The notes under the pieces: generated by a model
Databases searched by the model: none
Told to the model about the DNA's origin: nothing
Seen by the model: the letters and a program-made list of their open reading frames with translations, nothing else
Position numbers and translations under genes: made by a program
In this document: one piece after another, positions 25,346-33,415 of the stretch
Layout of the letters: every line of letters starts with the position of its first letter
How positions within the stretch are numbered: the stretch's first letter is position 1
Source: CAVZQN01 sp963837395
GTDB lineage: Bacteria > Acidobacteriota > HRBIN11 > JAKEFK01
Reading direction: 5' to 3'
Length of the DNA: 64,000 bases
Assembly: GCA_963837395.1 (NCBI GenBank)
Contig: CAWINI010000004.1
Coordinates: 2,356,001-2,420,000, forward strand

Positions 25346-27381
25346 CTATTGTTTGTGCTTATCAAACCAGCCAACGATATAAAGCATTTTTGCAATGTGA
25401 TGGCTGGGTCTTACACGAATTCCATGAGGTTCACCGGGCACACGCACCAATACAGATTCCACTTTCTGAAGTTTCAATGCACTGTAATATTGTTCTGATT
25501 CGGAAATCGGAGTACGCCAATCGTCCTCGCCAGTAATCACCATAGTTGGTGTTTTTACATTTCCAACTACAGATAGCAGTGAACGCTTTATGTAATTTTC
25601 ACTTTGTTCCCATGGCAATCCGGGGAACCAGTATTTCACCCCAAACGAAGGGATATCAGAAGTCAGCACCCAACTAACCCAATTGATTACTGGATATGCA
25701 GCTGCAGCCGCCTTAAATCGATCTGATCTTCCGATCATCCAGCAAGTCAATACACCACCGCCGCTTCCACCTGTTACAAAAAGATTGTTTTCATCAACAA
25801 AACCTTTTGCGATGACAGCATCGACTGCGGAATTCAAATCATAAAAATCGTCACCTGGATACGCATGATGAATTAAGTTTCCAAACTCTTCACCATAACT
25901 CGTGCTGCCTCGCGGATTTACATATAAGATCAAATAACCCTTTGCAGCGTACATCTGTTTTTCAAGATCGAAATACGGACCATAGTTTGCAAAAGGCCCG
26001 CCATGAATTTCCAATATCAACGATATTTTTTTGATGCATCAAATTGTGGTGGTTTGATCAGCCATCCTTCGACCTTGCGTTGATCTTTCGATGATTGAAA
26101 CCAGACTTCTTCCACCGATCCAAGATTACGTTGTGAAAACAAATCCTGATTTACAGCAGTTAAGACCTTTGGGGTTCCACCGGTGCTTGAAATTACTGAA
26201 ACATCCCCCGGGTTGTCCCAACTTTTTGCAGCAAAAGCAATGCTTCCATTTTTGGCAATTGAAAATACTGTTGCTCCACTGGTACTGATTAATCCGCTGC
26301 CAAGATTGTTGGCAACTGTTTGTAGTTTTCCATCAAGTGTGTAATATGCGAGCTTTGTAATTCCTTTGTCTTCATAAGTAAAGTAAATCCGCTTTCCATC
26401 GTTAGACCATTCAGGCTGTTGAACATCGAGACCTAATGAATCTGATAATACTTTTGGTGAAGAACCATCGCGGTTTGCAACATAAAGTTTCGTCAATTGA
26501 TAACCTTGATATCGATCATCGAATCCCACAAAAGCAATTGATTTACCATCAGGAGAAATTGCTGGATCATTGTCTGGCCCGCGGCGATTCGTCAAAGTTT
26601 TTATTGCGCCGTCCGGAAAACTAAATTCATGGACTTCGCTATCCAGTGGTTCATAATCCCAATCATCCCTGCGATTCGCCGAAACTAAAATCGATTTCCC
26701 ATCTGGACTCCACACGGGCGAACCAGAACTTCCCAAAAAATCGGTGTGATGATAATCCCCTTTCGATATTTGAATCGGAGTTCCACCTTCCGCTGAAATC
26801 ACAAACACCTGCCAATAACCATCCGGAAGATAACCGACACGATTGAAGCGATAGGTCAAACGATCAATCACTTTTGCCGGCTCTGCCCAGGTAGCACCTT
26901 CCGGTTTTTCAGGCATTTTAATCATTGGAGGTTTGTTCGATTTTGCTATCGCCAAATACGCAATCCACTTTCCATCAGGTGACCACGAAAGTTGAGAAGG
27001 ATCGCTGGTCAAATTTGAAAGGCGGGTGATCTGACCTGTTTGTGACCACAGCAAATGGATCTGTCCGGATCCGTCACGATTAGAAAAAAAGGCGACCTTC
27101 GAACCATCAGGTGACCAGCGTGGTGAAGAATCACTATAATTTCCGGAAGTTAACGGACGGTGATTACTTCCATCAGTGCCAACGATCCAAAGATTGGAAT
27201 AACGTTTGTCAGTTTTGCTATCAGAAAACTGACGGACGTACACTACAGAGTTTCCCGATGGAGAAATTTGTGGATCGGTTGCAACTTCCAATTGAAACTC
27301 ATCCTCAATTTGCAAATTTTGCTTTTCAGCAAACGCAATACAGGAACAAAACAAAATTAAAATCGCGCAAAAAATTTTCAT
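25346..27381 (-). CDS. S9 prolyl-oligopeptidase-family peptidase, frameshifted
   Basis: About 678 codons. A signal peptide (KIFCAILILFCSCIAFA) is followed by a WD40-like TolB propeller with repeated SPDGKxI and WSPDG motifs. The alpha/beta-hydrolase follows: HGGPFANYG, Ser in VTGGSGGGVLTCWM, Asp in TGEDDWRTP and His in PGEPHGIRV. The frame breaks at about 26022. One base more would turn KKYR-stop into KKYPLILEIHGGP. It would act on oligopeptides in the periplasm. The SPFH gene is 13 bases upstream and another S9 gene precedes it, so the three are probably one operon. A break in such a conserved gene is suspect as an assembly error. Confidence 0.85.
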
Positions 27382-27394
27382 GGAACCCCCTGTT

Positions 27395-27901
27395 CTAACC
27401 TGATGGTTTCGTACGTGGAGACAGATTACTAATTTGAAGGTCCGTTATTTCAACGCCAATTTCATTTCCTTTCGAGTTGAGTTGCAATCGGATTGATTGA
27501 ACCCACTGCGGAAAAACTTCATCCAATCGATCAAAATCCAATTCCTCCAATTGTTCTTTCATCAGCTCTTGTAATTGAGACATCAAATAAATTCGCCAAT
27601 CTCGAACTTTCACCAGCGCCAGATCAGCGTTTCGTACAACAGCATCTAATGAGGCTTGTAACTGAATCGGAATTTCATCTTTGGTAATTGCGGATTGAGG
27701 AGGCATTGAAACTGAAAATGGTTCGATTGAGATCCGCTCCATATGATCCACAAAAGGAATGATCATTACTTTGCCCGGACCGATTACTGAATTTTGTTTA
27801 CGTCCCAGTCGATAAATCACGCCTCGTTCATTCGAAGGAATTGATCTGATTGAAGCGAGAACGATTACAATGATTATCGCTGCAATAAGTACATAGAGCA
27901 T
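27395..27901 (-). CDS. SPFH/band 7 (slipin-like) membrane protein
   Basis: A 168-residue protein. One N-terminal membrane helix (LYVLIAAIIIVIVLAS) is followed by an SPFH domain: SNERGVIYRLGRKQNSVIGP, PFVDHMERISIE and SMPPQSAITKDE. The variable helical tail is short, so the usual coiled-coil oligomerisation region is mostly missing compared with stomatins and slipins (about 250 residues). Its frame starts 2 bases after the upstream S9 gene and ends 13 bases before the next S9 gene. SPFH proteins scaffold membrane proteases, so a role with the exported S9 peptidases is plausible but not shown. Confidence 0.85.
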   Translation of the reverse strand: MLYVLIAAIIIVIVLASIRSIPSNERGVIYRLGRKQNSVIGPGKVMIIPFVDHMERISIEPFSVSMPPQSAITKDEIPIQLQASLDAVVRNADLALVKVRDWRIYLMSQLQELMKEQLEELDFDRLDEVFPQWVQSIRLQLNSKGNEIGVEITDLQISNLSPRTKPSG

Positions 27902-27903
27902 AT

Positions 27904-30123
27904 TTACCGCGAAGGCGCAGAAATATACCGTTCGAAGAATTCGTAAATCCGCAGCAACCGATCGATGCGATGTTTCGGATTCCCTGATCGCGATAATTCA
28001 TGTCCTTCATCAGGATACCGAACGTATTCAACAGGCTTACCCAAAATTTTCAGATATTTGTACAGCATTTGGCTTTCCAACACTCCTGCACGAAGATCCT
28101 TGTCCGAATTTTTAATTAACAACGGCGTTGTAATCTCGTTCACATAAGTAATCGGAGATTCTCGCTCAATGATCGATTTTGCTTCCGGTTGCCATGGATA
28201 GCCACCCATGTGGTAAGGAACTAAACGCCAGGCATTTGCTTCGCCCATGAATGTTCGCAAATCATAAACACCGCGTTGTGACACAGCAGCTTTGAAACGA
28301 TGATCGTGTCCGACAATCCATGCTGTTAAATAACCAGCATAAGATCCACCGGTAAGCACCTGTCGATCCGGATCAACCCATGATTCCTTTGCAGCTTCAG
28401 TTGCAGCAGCTAACACATCACCACCCGGACCTTTACCCCAATTCTGAAAATTGCCGCGAAGAAATTTGTATCCATATCCGCCGGAACCACGCGGATTTGA
28501 ATAAACAATTCCATAACCCTTGCCGCAAAACATTTGAAATTCGTGCCACGTTGTATCTTCACCCGGACCCCACATCGCGGAAGGCTCACCATGCATTTCA
28601 ACCAGCAACGGATAATTTTTCCCTGCTTCAACGTTTGCAGGTTTCATAATCCAATAATCAACAACCGTCCCATCTTCGCGCGTTAATTTGTGCGCTGTAG
28701 GAAAAATAATGTTCTTGTTTGAGAGCCATTCAGAGTTGTATGTCGAAAGTTTCTTTACACCAGATCCATCCAGATTCGCACTATAGAGTTCATATGGATT
28801 TGCAACTTCGGTCAAAATGTAAACTACTTTCGTTTGACTAACATCCAGATCACGAATACCGGAATCGATTTTGGTTAACTGAACTGCTTTTCCGCCGGCA
28901 GCAGAGATTTTGAATAGCGGAAATCCTCCGTTCATATCTGCAACGAAGTATAAAGATTTACTATCCTGACTCCATTCATATTCTTCGATTTCACGGTCGA
29001 CTTCTTTTGTAAGTAAATTTGCCTTGCCTCCGGGCACAGGAATTATTCCTAATATTGGTATCTGATAACCCGGATCCTTTTGATCTACAGCAACAAATGC
29101 AATTAATTTTCCATCTGGTGAAGGACTTCCGGCAAACACTGAGTAATCAGGAAGATCTAACAAAAGCTTCGGCTTTGAACCATCAATTGGAACTAAATAA
29201 AGATTGCTATCGATCACACGATCAGGATTTTGTTTTGGATCGATTGCGGCCGAGGCAAGAATTTCTTTACCGCCTGGCATCCATTGTCCGTTACCATACG
29301 AATAAAAATCAGAAGTAATTTCGCGAGGTTCAGCATCAGGTTTAACTTCCACAACAAAAAGATGTGTAAAAGTCATCTCTGGTTCTAAATCCAATTCACC
29401 TTCAAAATCCTGTCTGTACATCACTCTTGGATTTGAATCCGCTTCGTTTCGTGCCAGCCATTCACGAATTTCTTGAAGGTTTCCATCAGGATCAGCTTTT
29501 GGTTTATCACCTTCTTTTTCATACCAGTTAGCAACATCACCAGGTGTTCGATTCGGACGTTCTTCCGGCCATTCCGGTTCTTTTTTCTTGTCGCCTTGTC
29601 CCTCGATCTTATGATGCGGAATTTCAGAGCTAAACAAAATGGATTTGCCATCCGGAGACCATTGCGGAGATGAGGCTCCAAATTCCATCTTCGTTAACTG
29701 CCATGCTTCACCACCTTCCAGTGGCAAAATGAAAATCTGTGAATTCTTATCAACCGTTCTGGTAAAGGCCAATCTTTTCCCATCCGGATTCCATACCGGC
29801 TCTGATGCTCCTGCGTCACTGAAAGTCAATTGACGAGGTGGGCTGCTACCATCCAATGAAACAACCCAGAGTTGCTGCTTATATTCGTAATCAGGAGTTT
29901 TTGAATCTTTTTTGTCTTTTGATTGATCTTCTTTCCCCACTTTCTTTTCTTGAATCCCACGTACCACATAGACCGCTTTTGTGCCGTCAGGGGAAATTTC
30001 TATTGATCTGAGTTGTTTAATCTTTAGTAAATCGGTTACGAGAATATTATTTTTTTCTGAAGCTGCATAAACGGAAAAGGACAAGCATAAGCCGAGGATG
30101 GCCGAACAGATTTTTTTGAGCAT
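27904..30123 (-). CDS. S9 prolyl-oligopeptidase-family peptidase
   Basis: A 739-residue exported serine peptidase. It starts with a signal peptide (KKICSAILGLCLSFSVYA). A TolB/WD40-like propeller of about 450 residues carries SPDG and WNPDGKR repeats. The catalytic domain begins at VEMHGEPSAMWGP; Ser is in TGGSYAGYLTA, Asp in NSDKDLRAG and His in PDEGHELSR. This is the dipeptidyl-aminopeptidase/acylaminoacyl-peptidase type of S9C. A consensus promoter is at 30235-30263, and GGGAGAGA lies 7 bases before the ATG. It is the first gene of an operon with the SPFH protein and the second S9 peptidase. Confidence 0.92.
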   Translation of the reverse strand: MLKKICSAILGLCLSFSVYAASEKNNILVTDLLKIKQLRSIEISPDGTKAVYVVRGIQEKKVGKEDQSKDKKDSKTPDYEYKQQLWVVSLDGSSPPRQLTFSDAGASEPVWNPDGKRLAFTRTVDKNSQIFILPLEGGEAWQLTKMEFGASSPQWSPDGKSILFSSEIPHHKIEGQGDKKKEPEWPEERPNRTPGDVANWYEKEGDKPKADPDGNLQEIREWLARNEADSNPRVMYRQDFEGELDLEPEMTFTHLFVVEVKPDAEPREITSDFYSYGNGQWMPGGKEILASAAIDPKQNPDRVIDSNLYLVPIDGSKPKLLLDLPDYSVFAGSPSPDGKLIAFVAVDQKDPGYQIPILGIIPVPGGKANLLTKEVDREIEEYEWSQDSKSLYFVADMNGGFPLFKISAAGGKAVQLTKIDSGIRDLDVSQTKVVYILTEVANPYELYSANLDGSGVKKLSTYNSEWLSNKNIIFPTAHKLTREDGTVVDYWIMKPANVEAGKNYPLLVEMHGEPSAMWGPGEDTTWHEFQMFCGKGYGIVYSNPRGSGGYGYKFLRGNFQNWGKGPGGDVLAAATEAAKESWVDPDRQVLTGGSYAGYLTAWIVGHDHRFKAAVSQRGVYDLRTFMGEANAWRLVPYHMGGYPWQPEAKSIIERESPITYVNEITTPLLIKNSDKDLRAGVLESQMLYKYLKILGKPVEYVRYPDEGHELSRSGNPKHRIDRLLRIYEFFERYISAPSR

Positions 30124-30234
30124 GAATGATCTCTCCCTGCATGGGAGCTTACAACGAAAATGCGTGGTAACAAATGGGGTGTTTGAACTTTTCTAATTAA
30201 GGAATTTGGAAGGACTTCTTTCGAATTGCCATGC

Positions 30235-30263
30235 ATTGTACCACAAAATAAATGGCTTGTCAA
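30235..30263 (-). promoter_or_regulatory. Promoter of the S9-SPFH-S9 operon
   Basis: On the minus strand, TTGACA (30258-30263) and TACAAT (30235-30240) are exactly 17 bases apart. The leader would be about 105 bases, ending in a GGGAGAGA ribosome site. Confidence 0.8.
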
Positions 30264-30315
30264 GTGGTTCTTGTACTGAATAGACAAGCATTAAAAATAT
30301 TTTTATTATTTTGCC

Positions 30316-30861
30316 ATGAAAATTCAAAACGAAAAGCTTCGCCAGCTCTGTGATGGAAAAGAAATTCGGCTATTTGCCTCGCGTCCTGCATCTGCAAAAG
30401 GTGTGACATTTATAGAGACCTATCGAAACTGTGGACGTAAAAGTTGTTTAGCTTGTCAGGATCGCAGCAAACGTCCGCACGGTCCTTATTGGAATTTGAA
30501 TTACACCGACGATCGGGGCAAGATGAGATCCATGTATGTAGGCAAAAAGCTTCCTGATTTTCTGCCAGGCACTCATAAAGTAACTTTTGCCGATGTTCAC
30601 AGATTCTGGCGGTTGAACGAGGACTTTCGGGACGCAAATTTGAGACATCGAGTAGAAGTTCAACGATTAAAAAAGGAAATCGAAACTTTATATGAAGAAC
30701 TCCGGATTTCCAAAAGACATGTTCGAAAAACTGCAGGTAGCCCTGAAAAAATATTTCGGGAATTGGTAAATAAATATCATCCCGATCGCCATCGGGGCAA
30801 GATGTTTTCCGCGGAAGATGTAATGAAAGATATTAATCGGCTGTGGCAGAAGTCTAAGTGA
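30316..30861 (+). CDS. DUF6788-like domain fused to a J-domain-like tail
   Basis: A 181-residue protein made of two recognisable parts. Residues 25-80 have the DUF6788 pattern, with CGRKSCLACQ and HGPYWNLNYTDDRGKMRSMY, which by its conserved Cys pair may bind metal or nucleic acid. Residues 90-140 are a basic helical linker (LKKEIETLYEELRISKRHVR). Residues 143-181 (FRELVNKYHPDRHRG, then VMKDINRLW) look like the HPD loop and third helix of a J domain, with helix I hard to see. DUF6788 proteins alone are common next to transposase-like or bacteriophage genes; this fusion I do not recognise. Its stop codon lies in the first heptamer of the array that follows. Confidence 0.65.
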   Translation: MKIQNEKLRQLCDGKEIRLFASRPASAKGVTFIETYRNCGRKSCLACQDRSKRPHGPYWNLNYTDDRGKMRSMYVGKKLPDFLPGTHKVTFADVHRFWRLNEDFRDANLRHRVEVQRLKKEIETLYEELRISKRHVRKTAGSPEKIFRELVNKYHPDRHRGKMFSAEDVMKDINRLWQKSK

Positions 30862-30964
30862 AACGTGAAGCGTGAAACGTGAATTGCGGGTTGCGTTTTC
30901 ACGTTTTACGTTTCACGCTTCACGCATTGGACAGATCGTAAAACGTAAAAAGTAAAACGTAAGA
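30858..30964. repeat. Heptamer array with inverted arms (unit GTGAAACG/CGTAAAA)
   Basis: Left units have the form GAAACGT or GAAGCGT. Right units are ACGTTTT, ACGTTTC, ACGCTTC and ACGCATT. A second run CGTAAAA, CGTAAAA, AGTAAAA, CGTAAGA follows. A 17-bp perfect inverted repeat pairs CGTGAAGCGTGAAACGT at 30864-30880 with 30908-30924. The stop codon of the upstream gene is in the first unit (30859-30861). Confidence 0.85.
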
Positions 30965-30966
30965 GC

Positions 30967-31896
30967 TCAGGAACGGCCAAATGCGTCTTCGTAGGCGTAA
31001 GCAATTGCGCCGGCGCAAATCGGAGCTACAAAAATCACACCCACAATACAAGCAAGAACTCCAAGCATCGCAATTAATCCACACAGGACATTCAGCCAGA
31101 GATATCCGAAAAATGATTTCATTACCACTTTACGGCTGAGCTCCATGGCGGGCCAGAACTTCAATCCTTTATCAATAATCAAGGGATAAGCAAACATCCA
31201 CAGTACATATAAGGCAAATGCAACCAGGCAACCAATCCCCATTCCTAAACAACCCAACCAGCCAAGGTGAGCCAGCAGGTTTCCTGGATCTGTACCTGTG
31301 CTTGCTGAGCCAATGATGCCCGCAATAAACGGAATCCAAAACGGAAGACCAACCACAAAAATCACAATCACCGGAACAATTCCCATTACCAGGCTTGCTA
31401 AAATCAGTTGCCCTGGCTGCCGTTGAAATCCGGCAAACACATCACCAAGTTCAGCTTTCGAACCACGGATCCACTTTAAGAAAAACCAATAAAGTCCTGC
31501 ATGAACAATTCCGGTAATCAAAAATCCGCCTGGAATAGAACCAGAAGCGGCAATGATTGCTATAACCACCAGAGTTGCAATAAAAAGCTGCCCAAAATTC
31601 GCTTTGTATAGTTCATAACTTTTGCGAACATAGCCCATGGCATCAACAATGTTATCGGTGCTCAAAACGCGCGCTTCAAGTTCTTTCGGATCAGCACTCA
31701 CAAGATCTGGCGGCCGGGAAACTTGCTGAAACAAATATGAAAATTCCGGAAGTGACGAAAGTAATTTCCAATCTGCTTCACCTTCCCGCCGAACCATTGT
31801 TTTGGAATCAATTCGGTGTTCTTGATACCAACTCTTCAATACATCAGAGCCGATTGGGCCATATTCTTTTTGATCCGATCCAAGTATGTAATACAT
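30967..31896 (-). CDS. GYF_2-domain polytopic membrane protein
   Basis: A 309-residue protein. Residues 1-55 (MYYILGSDQKEYGPIGSDVL) are a GYF_2 domain, which binds proline-rich or other short peptides. After a linker the rest has about six hydrophobic segments (LFIATLVVIAIIAASGSIPG, LIGWLGCLGMGIGCLVAFAL) as in DUF975/YckC-like integral proteins. The start was set at the ATG 31894-31896 because GAGG lies 7 bases upstream and the family normally begins MYYxxG. The coding region starts 8 bases after the stop of the 2OG-like gene, and its 3' end borders the heptamer array. Confidence 0.8.
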   Translation of the reverse strand: MYYILGSDQKEYGPIGSDVLKSWYQEHRIDSKTMVRREGEADWKLLSSLPEFSYLFQQVSRPPDLVSADPKELEARVLSTDNIVDAMGYVRKSYELYKANFGQLFIATLVVIAIIAASGSIPGGFLITGIVHAGLYWFFLKWIRGSKAELGDVFAGFQRQPGQLILASLVMGIVPVIVIFVVGLPFWIPFIAGIIGSASTGTDPGNLLAHLGWLGCLGMGIGCLVAFALYVLWMFAYPLIIDKGLKFWPAMELSRKVVMKSFFGYLWLNVLCGLIAMLGVLACIVGVIFVAPICAGAIAYAYEDAFGRS

Positions 31897-31904
31897 TCGT
31901 GTCC

Positions 31905-32627
31905 TCACCAGTAAAGATGCCAGCAGCCGAGATAAAAGGCCAAATGTCCTTGAAGCGTAATACGCTCATCTTCAGGAGTCGGATCCTGAAATGGAGCGAT
32001 CTGATGCAAAAAATTTCCTGAATGTAACACCAGGGTTCCAGGCTCATAAGCAAAATAGTTTCTCGTTCTGGATTGTCTCATTTCGTTAAGTTTTTTAGAA
32101 CTCCATTTCTGTGCCTCAGAATGTTGAAGGTCCCAATAAAACATTCCACCACCACTGTGTGGAAGTGTCACCGCCATAGTCAGAGATAATGAATTATCAA
32201 AATCCACTTTCTCTTCCCATGTAAGCCTTTGGAACTGCAGGTCAAAATGAATGGACGTAAGATCGTCTCTAGCAAAGAAATCGTCATATAAATAAATGTG
32301 AAATCCGGGTAACGAATACCGCGGATGAAGGGTCACTGGTGATGAAAGGTGATTGGAAAGACATTCAACCATTCTGTGATACATCCATCCTACATTTTCT
32401 GTGAGCACCGGATTCCGTTGCGAAACTTTCGACAAATAACTGTTTTGAAGATCATTTGGATTTGCATCCATGTAGGCAGGAGTACCTAGAGTAAAAAAAG
32501 GAACGGCGATAGTGCGGCGGTCCCAATGACAATCCATATTATGAACAATGGAACCAATTCTGGAGCATTCTTCGGAAGAAAAAAGATTCAGGCTTTCAAT
32601 CACACGGGCACCGGTGGACGCTTTCAT
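31905..32627 (-). CDS. 2OG-Fe(II) oxygenase-like protein, copy 2
   Basis: A 240-residue protein, the second of a tandem pair. The likely metal and cosubstrate residues are HFDLQFQRL (HxD), His in VLHSGNFLHQIAPF, and Arg in DERITLQGHLAFYLG near the end, in the usual jelly-roll order. The conserved start (VIESLNLFSSEECSRIG) is shared with copy 1. Such enzymes hydroxylate proteins, peptides or small molecules with 2-oxoglutarate and oxygen. An ATG at 32627 begins the part shared with copy 1; the frame is open to 32666. A GAGGAG stands 16 bases upstream of the ATG, farther away than usual. The substrate is unknown. Confidence 0.7.
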   Translation of the reverse strand: MKASTGARVIESLNLFSSEECSRIGSIVHNMDCHWDRRTIAVPFFTLGTPAYMDANPNDLQNSYLSKVSQRNPVLTENVGWMYHRMVECLSNHLSSPVTLHPRYSLPGFHIYLYDDFFARDDLTSIHFDLQFQRLTWEEKVDFDNSLSLTMAVTLPHSGGGMFYWDLQHSEAQKWSSKKLNEMRQSRTRNYFAYEPGTLVLHSGNFLHQIAPFQDPTPEDERITLQGHLAFYLGCWHLYW

Positions 32628-32647
32628 TATAGAATCAGAAACACTCC

Positions 32648-33346
32648 TCACCAATACAGATGCCATGATCCACCATAAAACGCCATGTGGCCTTGTAGTG
32701 TAATCCGCTCATCTCGAAGTTGCGGATCAACATATGGAGCCACTTGATGTAAAAAGTTCCCAACATGTAAAACGACTTTTCCCGGCTCATAAGCGTAATA
32801 ATTTCTTACTTTCGATTGTTTCAGCTCATTTATTTTTTCTGAATCAAACTGTTCCACATCGGCGCAGTAAAGATCCCAATAAAACATCCCGCCACCATTA
32901 TGTGGAAGGGTCACCGCCATGGTGATTGATAACGAATTTCCAAAATTAACTTTTTCTTGCCATGGAAGAAGATTAAATTGCAGATCAAAGTGATTGGAGG
33001 TGAGATCGTCCCTGGAAAATAATTCGTTATACAAATAAATATGAAATCCGGGCAATGAGTATTGAGGATGAAACTGTACCGGAGCGGATAGATGATTTGA
33101 CAGACATTCAGCTAATCTCTCGTACATCCAACCTAGATTTTCAAGCAACACCGGATTGTGCCTGGAAACTTTACTCAAATAACTATTTTGCAAATCCGCA
33201 GGATCTGCATCCATATAAGTAGGAACACCAAGAGTAAAAAATGGAAACATAAAATGTCGGCGGTCCCAGCAATTTTCCAGATTGTGGATTATGGCACCAA
33301 TTCTGGAGCATTCTTCAGAAGAAAAAAGATTTAGACTTTCAATCAC
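32648..33346 (-). CDS. 2OG-Fe(II) oxygenase-like protein, copy 1
   Basis: A 232-residue paralogue of the next gene (most of the sequence aligns without gaps by eye, roughly two thirds identical). The metal residues are conserved: NHFDLQFNLLP (HxD), VVLHVGNFLHQVAPY and DERITLQGHMAFYGG. The start is GTG at 33346, from where the two proteins align. Upstream bases also resemble copy 2 (a TATAATGAAA stretch), but a 2-base length difference puts the ATG out of frame, so an indel may be present here too. The stop overlaps the extended 5' end of copy 2. Function is inferred from the fold only. Confidence 0.7.
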   Translation of the reverse strand: MIESLNLFSSEECSRIGAIIHNLENCWDRRHFMFPFFTLGVPTYMDADPADLQNSYLSKVSRHNPVLLENLGWMYERLAECLSNHLSAPVQFHPQYSLPGFHIYLYNELFSRDDLTSNHFDLQFNLLPWQEKVNFGNSLSITMAVTLPHNGGGMFYWDLYCADVEQFDSEKINELKQSKVRNYYAYEPGKVVLHVGNFLHQVAPYVDPQLRDERITLQGHMAFYGGSWHLYW

Positions 33347-33415
33347 GCAGGCACCATCGGGAATGTTTTCATTATAACGAATTGTGGGATCTGTGTACTT
33401 TGCGGTTCGAGCCAG

